Shown: positions 1-11,955 of the stretch, one piece after another
How positions within the stretch are numbered: the stretch's first letter is position 1
Layout: the number at the start of each line of letters is the position of its first letter
Source: Panicum virgatum
Lineage: Eukaryota > Streptophyta > Magnoliopsida > Poales > Poaceae
Direction: 5' to 3'
DNA length: 64,000 nt
Assembly: GCF_016808335.1 (NCBI RefSeq)
Contig: NC_053138.1
Location: 59,860,951-59,924,950, forward strand
Made by a program: the position numbers and the translations under genes
The notes under the pieces: generated by a model
Told to the model about the DNA's origin: nothing
What the model saw: only the letters and a program-made list of their open reading frames with translations
Database searches by the model: none

Positions 1-838
1 TCAGACCGGTATCCCACACCGGTCAGACCGGTCCTACTTGACTTAGCCACGCTACACGCTACCGGTCAGACCGGTACCTCCGACCTGTCAGACCGGTCCT
101 AGCCAGACCAGAACCTAGAAATCTTGGCGCGGCTAAAATCGCCCACAAACTCCAAATACCTTCTAGGCACTAGTTCCTGGGATCCATTAGAACGTTTTTG
201 ACCGAAGGAAACTACCTAAAACCTTCTAGAGCGAGAGATCGATCCAACTCCTAGATTTACCTTGAGTGAGTCCTTACCTCCCCACAATGACTTGATTCTA
301 TAGCATAAATTCTATCTAGGCCCTACCCTAAGATGCAAGCACAGGTTCATGCCCAAGGAAACTACCTAACTCTCCCTAGAACAAGAGATCAAATCAAACC
401 ACTAGCCATTACCTTGGGGTCCTTGCCTTAAGAGCTTGAATCCAAGCCAACCAAGGATGAAGCACTTGGAGAAGATGATTTTCCCCACCCGATTGAAGCT
501 CCCTTGGCCTTGGATCAAAGAAGGATGGTTGGATTAGGGTCCTAGGGTTTGAGGTGAGAGTGGAGGAGGAAGAGAGCTCGGGCTCGGGCTGAGCACGGCT
601 CTGGTGAGGGAAGGGAGTGGTTGGGGGAGAGAGAAGAGAGTGATTTAAATGATGTGGGGCCCAAAACCAACAGCTCGGTTTAGACCGGTCAGACCGGTCG
701 CCCATACCGGTCAGACCGGTCCGGGCTGAACTGGCCCAGACTGCCAGAAAACTATCGGTTTGATCATTGGTCGCGAGATTTGGAGCTAATGACAGTGATT
801 AATTCAATTAATTCATGGATTAATACATGAGTGTTACA
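1..838. mobile_element. LTR-retrotransposon fragment ending in an LTR 3' terminus
   Basis: The motif CAGACCGGT recurs many times at 1-120 and again at 680-725. The stretch ends at 831-838 in GTGTTACA, a usual 3' terminus for grass LTRs of the TGTAACA...TGTTACA type. The other end lies outside the window, so length, target duplication and superfamily cannot be judged. A 98-codon open frame on the minus strand (409-705) resembles no protein I know and is probably a by-product of base composition. Confidence 0.45.
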
Positions 839-1158
839 GAAAAGCATATGGATGTTGCTTTGTATTTGCATAACTCTAGCAATTTAGTTTCTACAACTAA
901 AAATAGCAGCTGATGTTTGTATTCTCTTATTGGGTGGACTCAAGACTGTAATTCTCTTAGATGGCAGGCAAATTCTTGTGATATTATTGTTAAATGAACA
1001 TAGCAGGTGATATCACCTCATCTCTTTCCCTTTCTTTTGATTTGATGTCAATCTGATTAGTGTAAGTTGTCATGCTTGTTTGTTTCTAAGCATGACTCAA
1101 TCTTTAGTGGCCATATGCAGTGATGATTAAATCAGTGGACTGATGGTTTCATGGTTCA

Positions 1159-1880
1159 ATCAAATGATGATAATATTTTTGTGAGACCCCTAAGACCTGT
1201 TCTTTGTCTTGTTATGTTAACAAGACATGGTGGATAACTGGATTTGCTCTGATCATCAAATATCTTGTGATGTACTAGGCATGGTCCTTTTTTTTCTCTT
1301 TACTGGACTTCCTACCATGCCGTGATGCTCCAAGTTTACGATCATATGATGACTCATAAAATTTCTGAAACATGATGTTCTACCTGTTCCTTGTCTCAAT
1401 CTCAACTTTCATGTACCATCTTATGCCTATGATGAAAATGTACAACTGTACATCTAAGTTGTTGCCTTTTTGTTGTGCCATCTTCTTTTCCGTGTGATAG
1501 TTTTGTTCCAGATCCTTACCTTACAAGGTATATGAACTGATGATGAAGATGTTGTGAGGTACTGGGCGCCAATTATTCTAACTTTTTCACTCTCTTTGTG
1601 CCCTTAGGCTCCAACATCATGATCAAATGATGATAATATTTTTCTGAGACCCCTAAGACCTCTTCTTTGTCTTGTTATGTTAACAAGTCATGGTGGATAT
1701 ACTCTGATGATCAAATATCTTGTGAGGTACTAGGCATGGTCCTTTTTTCCTGTTTACTGGACTTCCTACCATGCCGTGATGCTCCAAGTTTACGATCATA
1801 TGATGACTCATAAAATTTCTGAAACATTATGTTCTACCTGTTCCTTGTCTCAATCACAACTTTCATGTACCATCTTATGC
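1159..1880 (+). repeat. Direct repeat pair of about 260 bp inside the Helitron segment
   Basis: The block at about 1159-1428 recurs at about 1624-1880 with scattered substitutions and small deletions. Both copies contain ATGATGATAATATTTTT near the start and the stretch TACGATCATATGATGACTC near the end. About 195 bp of unrelated sequence separates them. ATGATGA and CTGA words occur in both copies, which is weakly suggestive of box C/D snoRNA-like units but is not proof. Confidence 0.75.
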
Positions 1881-2199
1881 CTGCTTTTTTTATTGACAGG
1901 ACCAAGCGGATGCATGATATGTGCAGAGTTAGCGCCTCTTCATATAGCACTTATAGTTTTTTAGTTTGAACAGTTCTATTCTACTTTATTCTTTCAGCTT
2001 CGATAGATCAGTCACCCTCCATCAGGAACAGGTGGATTGAGTCCAATCTTTTACTGGTAAGAAAATGAATTCCTGCATATATTTTTCTTGAATTTTGCAG
2101 ATATATATAGTGGTTCTTTCATTTTGCAGTGATCAAGACATGCTTAATTCTTGAAACTGGATAGCTGCATGTATTAACCAGCTAATCTTTGCTTTTTAG

Positions 2200-2254
2200 G
2201 TCCCAGGTGAACTTGATAAACATATGGTCCATTGTGAAGGGATCTTGTTTTGCG
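2200..2254 (+). pseudogene. Possible captured histone H2B C-terminal fragment
   Basis: After a TTTTAG acceptor, the frame starting at 2200 reads VPGELDKHMVHCEG and then meets a GTAAGA donor at 2255. The spacing P-G-E-L-x-K-H-x-V-x-x-E-G matches the conserved C-terminal helix region of histone H2B. No other H2B part is visible nearby, and normal H2B genes have no introns. If real, it is a short fragment captured by the Helitron. The match is short and could be chance. Confidence 0.3.
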
Positions 2255-3592
2255 GTAAGATAACTTCTATATTGTGCTATTTTTTTAATGCTCTGTGAGC
2301 AAATGCTCTTTGAACAGAGATAAGCTTGCTGATTGGATAAGATTAGCTGATGGACTGATAGATGCTTGTTTCAGATATCTGATTGTGTTTGTAATGGCTT
2401 CTTCACCTAGCTGTTTGCCTGTTCCAGTGGCCATTACAAAGAATTATGCTGAGTGTCATTTTTGGTTTTTGGAGTTGACAGAAGCCATGGCTCAAAATTT
2501 CAAGCTCCTGTGGCAATGCAGGTTAGCATATTTCCCTCCTATTCTTCTGTGTTTGAATTTTCTTTTTGTTTCTTAAGTCCTATACACATGATCAAATAAC
2601 ATGCTCTGAGGATTGCAGAATTACTGAATGGCAGATTATAGAATGCATGTGAGTGCTTGGTCCCAGCCTTTGGGACGTGTGGAATTCAATGGGGTAGGCG
2701 TAAGTGTCTTCCATTCTTGAGAAGCTCCATTCTAAAGGGTGAGCTGAAATTATCTATACTCAACCGAACATCCTTAATAGATATATTCTACTTCCTGTTG
2801 CTCGGTTCATCCTGAACGCCACCCGTGGCAAAACCATGGTCATTTCCTTTGAGAAATATTTATCTTGCTAGGCATCGATGATCTTCAGGCTTTTTGTAGC
2901 TTTATGTCTGTGTGTTTTTAAGGAAACAATGCCAATTAAAGTTTTAGACTTTAGAAACTTCCAGGAGTGCATTATAGGAATGAAAATTGAAAAATGAACA
3001 TAAATGAATGCTTGTATAAAAATTTTATGAGGTGCATTGTATTGGTAATCACTGAATCGCCATTTATTTGGTGCTCTCTTGCACAGCGGCACAGCTCAGT
3101 TGTCATGATAATGAAAGACCCTAATCTCATTGACAATATTTTTATTTGCTCTGATTGCTAATTTTGTCTACAGCTTGATATGAAACTTTACTGATGGCAC
3201 TGTCAGGGCTGGAGGTACATTACTGTTGGTCAGCTCTCCATCGCAAGAAAAAACATGCAGAGGTTAGTTCCATATTGGTCAGCACTGACAATATTTTTTT
3301 TGTTTCTGCATATTTCTTCCATGCATGTGATGTTAGTTCTATTTAATTTATCAACAAATCCCATTGACATCTAAATTAAAACACATTCAATATGTGGAAT
3401 TGTATAGATGGATTTTTAAGAGAAGAGATGCAACCTATTTGCTCGAGCTCCTGGTCTTATTTTTTTTTGGAAGTTAGACTCCTGACCATCACAGCCCTGT
3501 ATGCATTCTTTCTGAGTATAATTATATGATGCTGCACTTAAATATGTTTATTTTTTTAATCCGTAGCGTTAGCACGGGCCAACTTACTAGTA

Positions 3593-4751
3593 TCTCCTTA
3601 ATGCTCCCCCATGCAGCAGCCCTTTATGCCACAGGGAACAATCATTTCAAATGGGGATAAGTCAGTTGTGACGTTTAGTGCGACGCCCTGACAAGTTATA
3701 TATCGAGGGAAGACCACATGAATCCCTATTGATGCAACTTTCTGATCCCCTGGTGAGAAAATGGAGAGGGCTTAGTATCAATCCCATAGTTAATTATAAT
3801 AACTATTAGAAATAAAAAGTAACAAATGAAAAAAAGGAAACGATTGGAAACATGGTAATGGACTTTGAAATTTGTGGACGACAGCACATACCAACCCAAA
3901 CACCAGTGAGGCCATCTACCCTCGATGCCTTGATAGAGAACGCGGAGTGCAGTGCACGGATGATCACTTCTTCAAGTGACCTTTGGTATAAATCAAGATA
4001 CTTTCCGTGATAACACAGATTGAGGATTGGGTACATAACAAGCTAAAAAAAAGAAACGCCTGTAAGCAACACAGATATGCTGGGTTCATTCATAGTAATT
4101 GCAAAAGGTATGTTCAAATTCAGGATCTATCTACTATTAGGCTTGAACAGGGACCATATTTTTTTCCCCATGAAACACATCACCAAGGTTCAAGCACAAG
4201 AATACTATGAAGTGCAGTTGTGGACATCGGATAGAGATTAATAAAAAATACCTGTCCGGGGCCATGGTACGTGGCTTTCCCAGCACGGTCAACGCGATGA
4301 ACATCGCAGGGAGGATTTTCCTTGTCGAAATGGAGGCATTCCTCGGTGGTGCCATTGCCCAGTGTGAAAACAGGCGGGTGCTGCAAAGCAATCAAGGTGT
4401 CCGAGTGATCCTCGCCTCTGCCCGCCAACCCTTTCCTTCTCGCGACAATGGACTCCTGCCAAGCCTGGGACTCCGCAAAAGGAACTATCTGCTGATGCAG
4501 ATCGAAGCAGTCACACCTGTTTCAGTACAGGTAGCTTCATCAATCTGACACAACTAGATCGCGAAGCAGTTAGAACTGTTGAAGCCCTACCTCCTCCTGT
4601 CGACGGGGGTTGGTCGTGGCTGCAGCGCCGTTTCCCTCCAGTTGGCGGGTGTAGGGCCATGGCGGCCGCCAGCCGCCACTTGGCACAGGCTCCGTCCCCG
4701 CCGGGGGCGCGCCCAGGCGGAAGCTGCAGAGGTCGCGGGGGGCGAGGGGCA
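3593..4751 (-). pseudogene. Broken lipoyl(octanoyl)transferase (LIP2-like), 5' tandem copy
   Basis: Three exon remnants align with the intact copy at 10,778-11,955: about 4252-4530 (octanoyltransferase core reading [13 protein letters not shown], then TYHGPGQ), 3892-4042 (exactly 151 bp, as in the intact copy) and 3593-3749. The splice signals are still recognisable. Breaks: there is no usable ATG, with an in-frame TGA just upstream of the conserved CFDLHQQIVPF stretch. The RGG before TYHGPGQ has become RAG. A one-base shift after the catalytic PCG motif leads to a TAA. The last exon is cut at 3592/3593 by the Helitron end, removing roughly the last 50 codons. It is therefore almost certainly non-functional. 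Confidence 0.88.
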
Positions 4752-4759
4752 GTAGGATG

Positions 4760-5914
4760 CAGGGTTTACGTTATCACTGATACATGGTTTATCAGTGCCC
4801 TCCGGTATCGATAATCGATTGAAAATCGGTGAAATATCGCTAAAATCGACTGATAAGGAAGGTCAAATTCAAATATCGATAATCAATGATTTATCATTGA
4901 TAATCGATGCAAATCGGTCGATTTATCGAAAATTCGGCTGAGAAATGTATTTAGCAGATGAAAAATAGAAATTTTTATAGTATTTTTATTTGGTTTGTTA
5001 AGTATGGTATTTTATAAGGTAAATTATACATACATACGTAGCTTACGATAGAATTGCATTAGAAATAAACATGTACATATATTTTGGACATAAATTGAAT
5101 AAACTATAGATACATATTACACATATCCATGTTATGTATAATTATGCAAACCACACAAATAGTCATACACCAAATGAAATTGCACATAAATACAAAAAAG
5201 TACATAGTCCATACAAACCACATTGCCCATATTAGCATAAATTGACACAAGTTTTATGCAAATTGGTAACAGACTCATATGACCACATCCATAATTCATA
5301 CAGAAAGGCACTTAAAACATCCATTTTTCATAAATGACACTTTTTTATAATAATTATGTAAACCAGTTAGACATAGTTTTTTTAGTATAAGCATACATAT
5401 TATAGTCAACATTGAAGCCTATTGTATCCTAACTGATTTAACAACAAGTCAACATTGAAGTCTTTCTTCCCACCACTAATATTTAACACTAATCTACATT
5501 GCAAATTATCAGTATAACCATCCATTTGTAGCATAATATACAACAATATAGTAAATACCCCATGCATATTTGGTCAAGTTGGTGAAAGGAAATAGAAAAT
5601 CAACCAAAATTGTTGAATATCAACTGATTTGCATTGATTATCGATGGATTTGCATCATTTATCAGGCTTTAGTATTGGAAACATTTTTTTGTCTAAGCAA
5701 ACGGTGGTTGTTTTTAATATGTGACATCATTCTAGACTATAGAGAGGCTCTAGTTTTTTATAGAATTTTTTCCACACTAGTTATAAATTTCTTTGAATTT
5801 TTGAAATTTGGATTGAAATCCATCGAAAAATCAATTGAAAACCAATATCAGTCAACAGCGGTAACGGTAAATTTCACCGATAATCGCGATTATCGAGCGG
5901 TTTTGTATTCCATG
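4760..5914. mobile_element. Non-autonomous hAT-like element with 8-bp target duplication
   Basis: The 8-mer GTAGGATG occurs at 4752-4759 and again at 5915-5922, directly flanking this 1,155-bp AT-rich stretch. The ends begin CAGGG and CATGG (read inward). Inside them are imperfect inverted blocks built from TCGATAATCGAT and AATCGGTGAAAT words (about 4800-4835 against 5865-5900). An 8-bp duplication and CAGGG-type ends are typical of hAT transposons. No transposase is visible. Flanking sequence on both sides matches the 5' region of the intact LIP2 copy, so the element split that region of the broken copy. Confidence 0.82.
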
Positions 5915-5922
5915 GTAGGATG

Positions 5923-6070
5923 ACGAGGCGGCCGGAATAGCCATGGCGCCGCGCGGCGTTGGATCACGCGCGAGGTATGGGACTCGCTCCTTCCGTGCTC
6001 CCTGCGCGCCGGCGAGCGGCGGCGGCGGCGGCGAGCGGCCGGCACCGAGGCGAGGAGGAAGGACACTTGG
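5923..6070 (-). pseudogene. Detached 5' part of the broken LIP2 copy
   Basis: This GC-rich stretch contains GCCATGGCGCC, a CGCCGGCG...GGCGGCGGCGG block and GGCACCGAGGCGA. These occur in the same order upstream of the intact LIP2 (about 12,345-12,470). It is the continuation of the sequence before the hAT-like insertion at 4760-5914. It is probably the 5' untranslated or N-terminal exon of the dead copy and has no coding value of its own. Confidence 0.6.
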
Positions 6071-6617
6071 CGTCAAAAGACTCTTGCCGTCTTGCGGGGA
6101 TTTGATCTTTTTTAAAAAAATATATATTTTTAATAATAAGAGAGTGGGCTCGATGTTGGGCTGCAGCCCATCTAAGCGATGGATTGAAAGGTGTGTCCTC
6201 CCTCTGATGATGATCGCAGGATCCTGAACTTTTGCTGCCAACCAATGTTAATGGCTGATCCAGTGATTACAGCCATTAATAACTAGAAAATAACTAGAAT
6301 CATTTTAAGATACAAAGCTATTATTTTAAGTTAGCCTCAATGGTGATTTTATTTTTATTTTGCAGGTAGCTGCAATGGTGAAAATGATAGCCACACCACC
6401 ATGTTGATCATGAGTTCTTGATGGTATAAAACCGTCTCAAACCGTTGCGTAGGAAAACAGAATGTCGTCTCTGTGAGAGGCTTCTTCCAACAAAAAAGGG
6501 ACTACTTAAACGAATAACACTTTCGATTTAGACAGTGGATGATGCAAAACAACAATAGACACCATTTTACATTTTGAATGCCGGGTCGTATGGAAGAATT
6601 GGTAAATAAACTGTTGC
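6071..6617. other. Intergenic, no gene seen
   Basis: AT-rich sequence with no credible exon. It lies between the dead LIP2 copy and the solo LTR. The short open frames over 5943-6245 follow the GC-rich LIP2 remnant and are not convincing genes. Confidence 0.5.
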
Positions 6618-9600
6618 TGTGACATCCCAGAGTTTTAAAATGCTAAGTAAGAAATATTAAATATGATATCATGCATAATCAACCAAGAAAATGGAATCGA
6701 ATACATTTATGTGTGCATGCATGTGTATGTGTATAGATGCATAGGTCAGAAACCGTAAATAATTTTGTAAACCAATGCAAGTATACATATGAAATCGAAT
6801 AGGCGTCTCTCTAAAATCATGTTAAATCAAAGTCTTGTTGAAGTCAAAGAGAGAAAATAAAAGTTTGAACATAAAATGACAAGTCCTTTGAACCGTAGTG
6901 TTCAAAGATTTAAATTATCTGTCAAATTTCAAAATAATCTGCTTTGAAAATAATTTCTAAAATATAGCTCAAATGAATTTTTGTCCAAAACCAAAGTTGT
7001 AGGTTTTCAAAAGACGAACAACTTTTGTGTTCAAAGATTTTCGAGTTGCTACACAAAAATGGGAGAAAAATGTGATTTCCGAAGCGTATACGATGTTTTC
7101 AAATGTACTAAAGTTTCAATTTTTATCTTTCAAACCAGTGTGCAAATGAAAGAGTGCCTAAAACGAAAGTTGTAGATCTCGAAATTTTGAACAACTTTCG
7201 TATTCAAAAGTTTTTCATTTAAGGCCATATAGAAGGAGAAAAATTGAGTTTGCAAAACGAATTTTGAACTTCGATCTAATTACAGCTATGCCATCACCTC
7301 CATCTCCCTTCTCTGTTCACGCCGTGACGGCGTTCGCCGCCGCCATCGGCCACGTGCCGCGCTCTTGCTGCGCCCCAGCCCTCTCCGCCCCGGTTCCTCC
7401 CTGAAACATCTCGACCTCGCCACGCGTCGCCGTCCACTGCGCGCACGTCGAGGTTGAACGCCGAACCGCCACGACGACGACGTGGCGTGCCGTGCGCCCC
7501 TTCTCCATCTCCCTGCGCCCTCGGTCCTCTCCTTCCTCTTGAGCTCGCGCAACGCACGTTCCCGACCTCCCTGTCCACTGCCTTCCCATCTCCGAGCCGA
7601 ATCGAGCTCTCCCCGGCGCTTAGGGCCGCCGCCGCCAAGAGCCATGGCCGCCGTTTTTCCCTGCCCACTATCGAGCTCCCACCTCCGCCCTCCCACGGCT
7701 TCAATTGACCTCGGGAACGGCTTCACCTCGCCCCAACGGAGCTCCCAAGCCCAGCCAAGCCGCCTCCCCCTCGCCGGAGTGCCGCAGCCGCGGTACAGGA
7801 CCGCCGGCGGCCGCCGGCGCCCGCGGACAGCCCGCCACAGGCCACCCCAGCCCCCACCGAGACCATCTACAGGTGCGGCTCGAACTCCTCTCTATTTTCC
7901 CCAACCTAGCCCCCACCTCCGGTGCCTCTCCTCGCCGGAAAACGGCCGCCCGACCCTCCCCTGTTCTGTCCAGTTCCGGCAAGGAACTCCCGTGAGAAGA
8001 AACAGAAATCCAGGGGCCTAGATGCAAAAGTTCGTTTCCTTTTTCTTTTGTTTTCAAAAACAGCAAACTTGTAAATTCCATATAAAATCGTAAAAAAATC
8101 AGAAAAATGCAAACTAAAATGTTTTGGAATCCTTAGATCAAAAACTACAACTTTTGTTACAGTCACATGTTCATATTATGCTTCTATTTTAATCTAGGAT
8201 AAAGATTAGATTAAATAGCACACAAATGTATCTCCTGTTGTAGTCATGAACTAAGGCTAATTTTTGGACAGTGTGCTACACCATAGATTAGTAGATTAAT
8301 GTAAAAATTTGAGAACATTTTGCCAAATCTAACTATAGGTTTCATTAGATTTTGGTTTATGCCTATGTTAAATAGAATTAAATCCACAGGGTTCTATACT
8401 AGTTTTATTGAGCTGAAATTTTTACAGAAGCCTTAATTTAGTTTCTATATGCTATAGAAAAATTTTGGGAATTTTTAGTAATGTATAACTAGTTCTTTTG
8501 ATTTATTCATGAATAAATTTTGTAAACAAAAAACCCTAGTTTCCTTCATTAGAAAAATCTCATATTTTTACTAGAGCTTGGTTTTCAGTACATGAACATG
8601 CCTGTAAAATTTTAGCCACTGAAACTAAGTAGTTTACTCTGTAGATTTGTAGTTAGATAAATGCCTAGAAAAAGAATCTTAATTCTCATGCTTGCTGTGT
8701 AGCTCTTTTAATCCTGAAAACTCTACCACAAGCTCATCTTAAGGAATCTAACCTACTGGTCAAATTTCATTACCAGCATTTATCTTCCCTAGCCGGGAGA
8801 ATTATTTTTGGGGTTGAAATGTTTTTCTGTATTTATATAAAAGAAAAGCAACACACCCAGCACTTTTATGAGTTAATATAGATAAAATTACTACTCTATA
8901 AATGACTGCCCAGGAAATATTAATTAAGAAGTTTTACATCCAAGTCACTTTATGTTAGACTACAACTTTATCGTGAAGGAAAAATAATAACATCGACATT
9001 GTTGAGCAACTCGAAACTGTGCATTCATACATATGCATTGCTGCATTTCATTTAGGTACGATAGATGAACCACGTGAAGAATGTGACGATTGAAGTCGAG
9101 CCAGAAGACGGTGAATGGTGGACACATCCAGAAGATGGATGGATGGATCCCGATGTGTATGACCGAAGGAAGATGTGCACCGAGCAATTGTTCTCTAACT
9201 AACATTGACCTAGTGTTATTCCCAGGCAAGCCCCGGAGCATGTCCTATCTATTTTAAATTTATGCAACTTATTATTGTTTCTATCTACTTGCGTATTTAA
9301 GTTTACAGGAGTTGCTTGGAACCTTAACTGCATAATCCTAGGTACTTATGCTTGAACACTAGTATGTGTAGGTCGTTAGTGGCTAGGCTAATGGTTCGGT
9401 AGAAGTCGAGTGATTTCCTGTCACTCGCGAGAATTATAGAAATTGAATGTTTACTACATGCTGCAACTATAAAGCTCACGGGCAGGGTTGTGGTACTTGT
9501 GATACCCCGTCTGTTTAGTGATAATGGATAAGGCCGCAGTGTGTGGTAGTGGTGGTTAAGCTTTTGAACGTACTAACCACATGCCGAGAAATATGGTAAT

Positions 9601-10549
9601 CGGTAAGCTTAAGTACTGGATTGAACAGCAGCCGGAACATACCTTCCCACCGTCTTTGAACGTTGTTTCTCATGCGGCCACATGCGGGTGCAAGAAGGCT
9701 TACGACCCGGCGCCGTACTGTGGCGTGGATTCTTGTAGTCGAGGGCGGTGGGCCTGTTCCGTGCAGCGGGAATTGAAGGGAAAAGTCGCGTGGGCGAAGC
9801 GAGACGTCGATTCTCATGCGTGTGTGTTAGGTCTGCCTAGCCAGGTTAACAAATTCGATTCGAATCGTCCGCTTCTCACGGTTTGGGACTGCTTAACCCT
9901 TTTGCCACATAGAGTAAGAAGTGAAAGATGATGATAATGAATATGGTTGATTGGATGATGAAAGATAATTGTTTTCCACCATGTATGCTATTGGATAGAT
10001 GCTCACATAGAATGGTTAATTGAACTAGAATTTGGAAGCTAAAATATGAAATTAAGGATCTACTATTTACTGCTTTTCGGCAAAACAAACCCCTCCAGCC
10101 AAAAGCCTTACATGTCTAGATAAAGGGCTAAATATACCCTTAGTCGGGTAAGCCTTGCTGAGTATTAGTATACTCAGCTTTACTTGTGGCTTTGTTTTTC
10201 AAGTGGTACATCTGAGGATGTGGCTGACGTCATGAGCGGGCTTTATCATGACGTCTTGTTTCGTCGCTAGACTATCGTTCGTTTTTCGTCAAATTTGAAC
10301 TCTGTTGTTCTTTTATAAATTCAAACTCGGTTTGTAATAATAACAATTAGTTTCATACTCTGTACTGTAAAATTTGTGGAATGTTGCATTCTCTGAACTG
10401 CTTTGTCGATCCTGTTTCAAGTGGTTTAATCGGGATTTTACCCGACAGCACTGCCAGATTACTCTGTTTTAAGTGCGTGTTAACCCTGGCTGCCGTCTCA
10501 ATGATGATTAGCGCACTTAAGCCAAATTAATTTAGGCGGGACTGCCACA
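6618..10549. mobile_element. Probable solo LTR of a long-LTR (Ty3/gypsy-like) retrotransposon
   Basis: The left end reads TGTGACATCCC and the right end GGGACTGCCACA. Their first bases form a short inverted repeat with the canonical TG...CA ends. The five bases outside are GTTGC (6613-6617) and GTTAC (10550-10554), a target duplication with one mismatch. No gag-pol reading frame occurs in these 3.9 kb, so an LTR alone is the simplest reading. A GC-rich block at 7280-8010 gives overlapping proline/alanine-rich open frames on both strands. I treat these as LTR sequence, not genes. The superfamily is an inference. Confidence 0.65.
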
Positions 10550-10777
10550 GTTACTTACAGCAAACGAGCACTACATGATGCTATAAACACCAAAGACCAT
10601 CAAGAGGGAGGCGCCGAATAAACCCAATCCAGAAACACCCTGCACCTGAATGGATGTGCTACTGCTATACAGAGCGGACTGCAGCAAATACGGCAAAATT
10701 CATCTCAAACAGCTGCGGTAGCCATACCGCCTCCAAAATGAAACGTCATGCTGTAGGCTGAGAATGAGAATGTTGTC

Positions 10778-11955
10778 TCACTGAAAACTGCAATGAGGGC
10801 TGATATCTAAACTGAGTTGGAAAAGCTCAGCAAACTCTTCCATCAAGGAGTTATATGCTATATCCATCAGTAACCTGTCGTCGATTTCTTTTCCACCGGA
10901 TTCCTTTTGTAGTATGGCCTTAATGCTCCCAACACCGCGATCCTTTATGCCGCACGGATCAATCAGTTTGAAGGGGGCTAAGTCAGTTGTGACATTTAGT
11001 GCTAGACCATGGTAAACTATCATCCGGGTGCCACGAATCCCTATCGCTGCAACTTTTTGATCCCCTGTAGAGGAAATGGAGAGGATTCATTAGAGATCCA
11101 ATGGTACAATTGATTTTACAAGCGTTATAGGATTTCAATGAATGATGGGAAAAAATGGAAACTTGGTAAGGTACTTGAAATTTTTCAAAGGATAGTTCAT
11201 ACCAACCCAAACACCTGTGAGGCCTTCTACTCTTGATGCCCTGATAGAGAATGCGGATTTCAGTGCACGGATGATCACTTCTTCAAGTGACCTAAAGTAC
11301 CAATGAAGATCCTCTCTGTGGTACCGCAAATTGAGAATCGGGTACATAACAAGCTAAGGGAACAAAGAAATGAGTGTAAGAAGCGGCAGATATAGCACAC
11401 CCACTCATGGTAGCTGCAAAAATATATTTTTCGTACTAAAGACTGAATATGAATATGCAACATGAAGAGGTGAGTTGCATTCTGACTTTCAGAATGAGTG
11501 AATAACCAATCCTGAGTTTATATATACTACTATCTATAACTAAATAGCAATCAGAATTAAGAAGTGACTAATCAGTAAATAGAGCATCTAGATATGCAGC
11601 AGCACTGAAAACATAGCTGATAACTAAATACCTGTCCAGGGCCATGATACGTCACTTCCCCACCACGGTCAATCTGATGGACCTCAAAGGGAGCATCTTC
11701 CTTGTTGAAATGGAGGTATTCCTCGTTGCTATCAGAGCCCAACGTATAAACCGGTGGGTGTTGTAAAGCAATCAAGGTGTCGGAGTGATCCTCGCCGCTG
11801 GCCAGCAACCCGATCCTCCTCTTAACAATGGACTTCTGCCAAGCGAAAGCCTCCGCGTAAGGAACTATCTGGTGATGGAGGTCGAAGCACTCGCACCTGC
11901 TCAGCACAGCCAACATCATCACCACGGCCGACAGAGTGGAAGGAGCGAAATTCAT
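10778..11955 (-). CDS. LIP2: Lipoyl(octanoyl)transferase, LIP2/LipB family
   Basis: Transfers octanoyl groups from acyl-carrier protein to apo-lipoyl domains, the first step of lipoate attachment for pyruvate dehydrogenase, 2-oxoglutarate dehydrogenase and glycine cleavage. Coding exons (minus): 11632-11955, 11203-11353 and 10778-11064, giving 253 aa with consistent phases. Family motifs in order: [13 protein letters not shown], then [14 protein letters not shown] at the end of exon 1, LVMYPILNL, then [13 protein letters not shown] with the catalytic lysine, HGLALNV, and DPCGIKD with the catalytic cysteine. The start is the ATG at 11955, just inside an exon whose acceptor TTCCGCAG is upstream, so a 5' untranslated intron is likely (donor near 12,188). 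The length resembles the mitochondrial LIP2 isoform. No strong transit peptide can be called by eye. It is the intact partner of the dead copy at 3593-6070. Confidence 0.92.

Larger units (their letters stand above)
839..3592 (+). mobile_element. Helitron-derived segment with a recognisable 3' end
   Basis: The 3' terminus at about 3564-3592 has the grass Helitron form: a short hairpin (CCGT...ACGG within CCGTAGCGTTAGCACGG) followed a few bases later by CTAG, with host T after it. Homology to the intact LIP2 copy begins immediately after this point, so the end also marks an insertion boundary. No clear 5' terminus (TC...) was found; it may be lost or lie beyond the LTR that ends at 838. The interior is AT-rich, with a duplicated block and several short stretches flanked by splice-like signals that look like captured gene fragments. 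Confidence 0.6.

Noticed and set aside
409..705. 98-codon minus-strand open frame
   Set aside because: No domain. It lies in the LTR-derived segment ending at 838.
1..720. CAGACCGGT repeats as a CRISPR array or satellite
   Set aside because: The units are short, irregularly spaced and without spacers of uniform length, and the genome is that of a plant.
7286..8081. Several 90-180-codon open frames in a GC-rich block
   Set aside because: They overlap on both strands, have no domain and lie inside the LTR bounded at 6618 and 10549.
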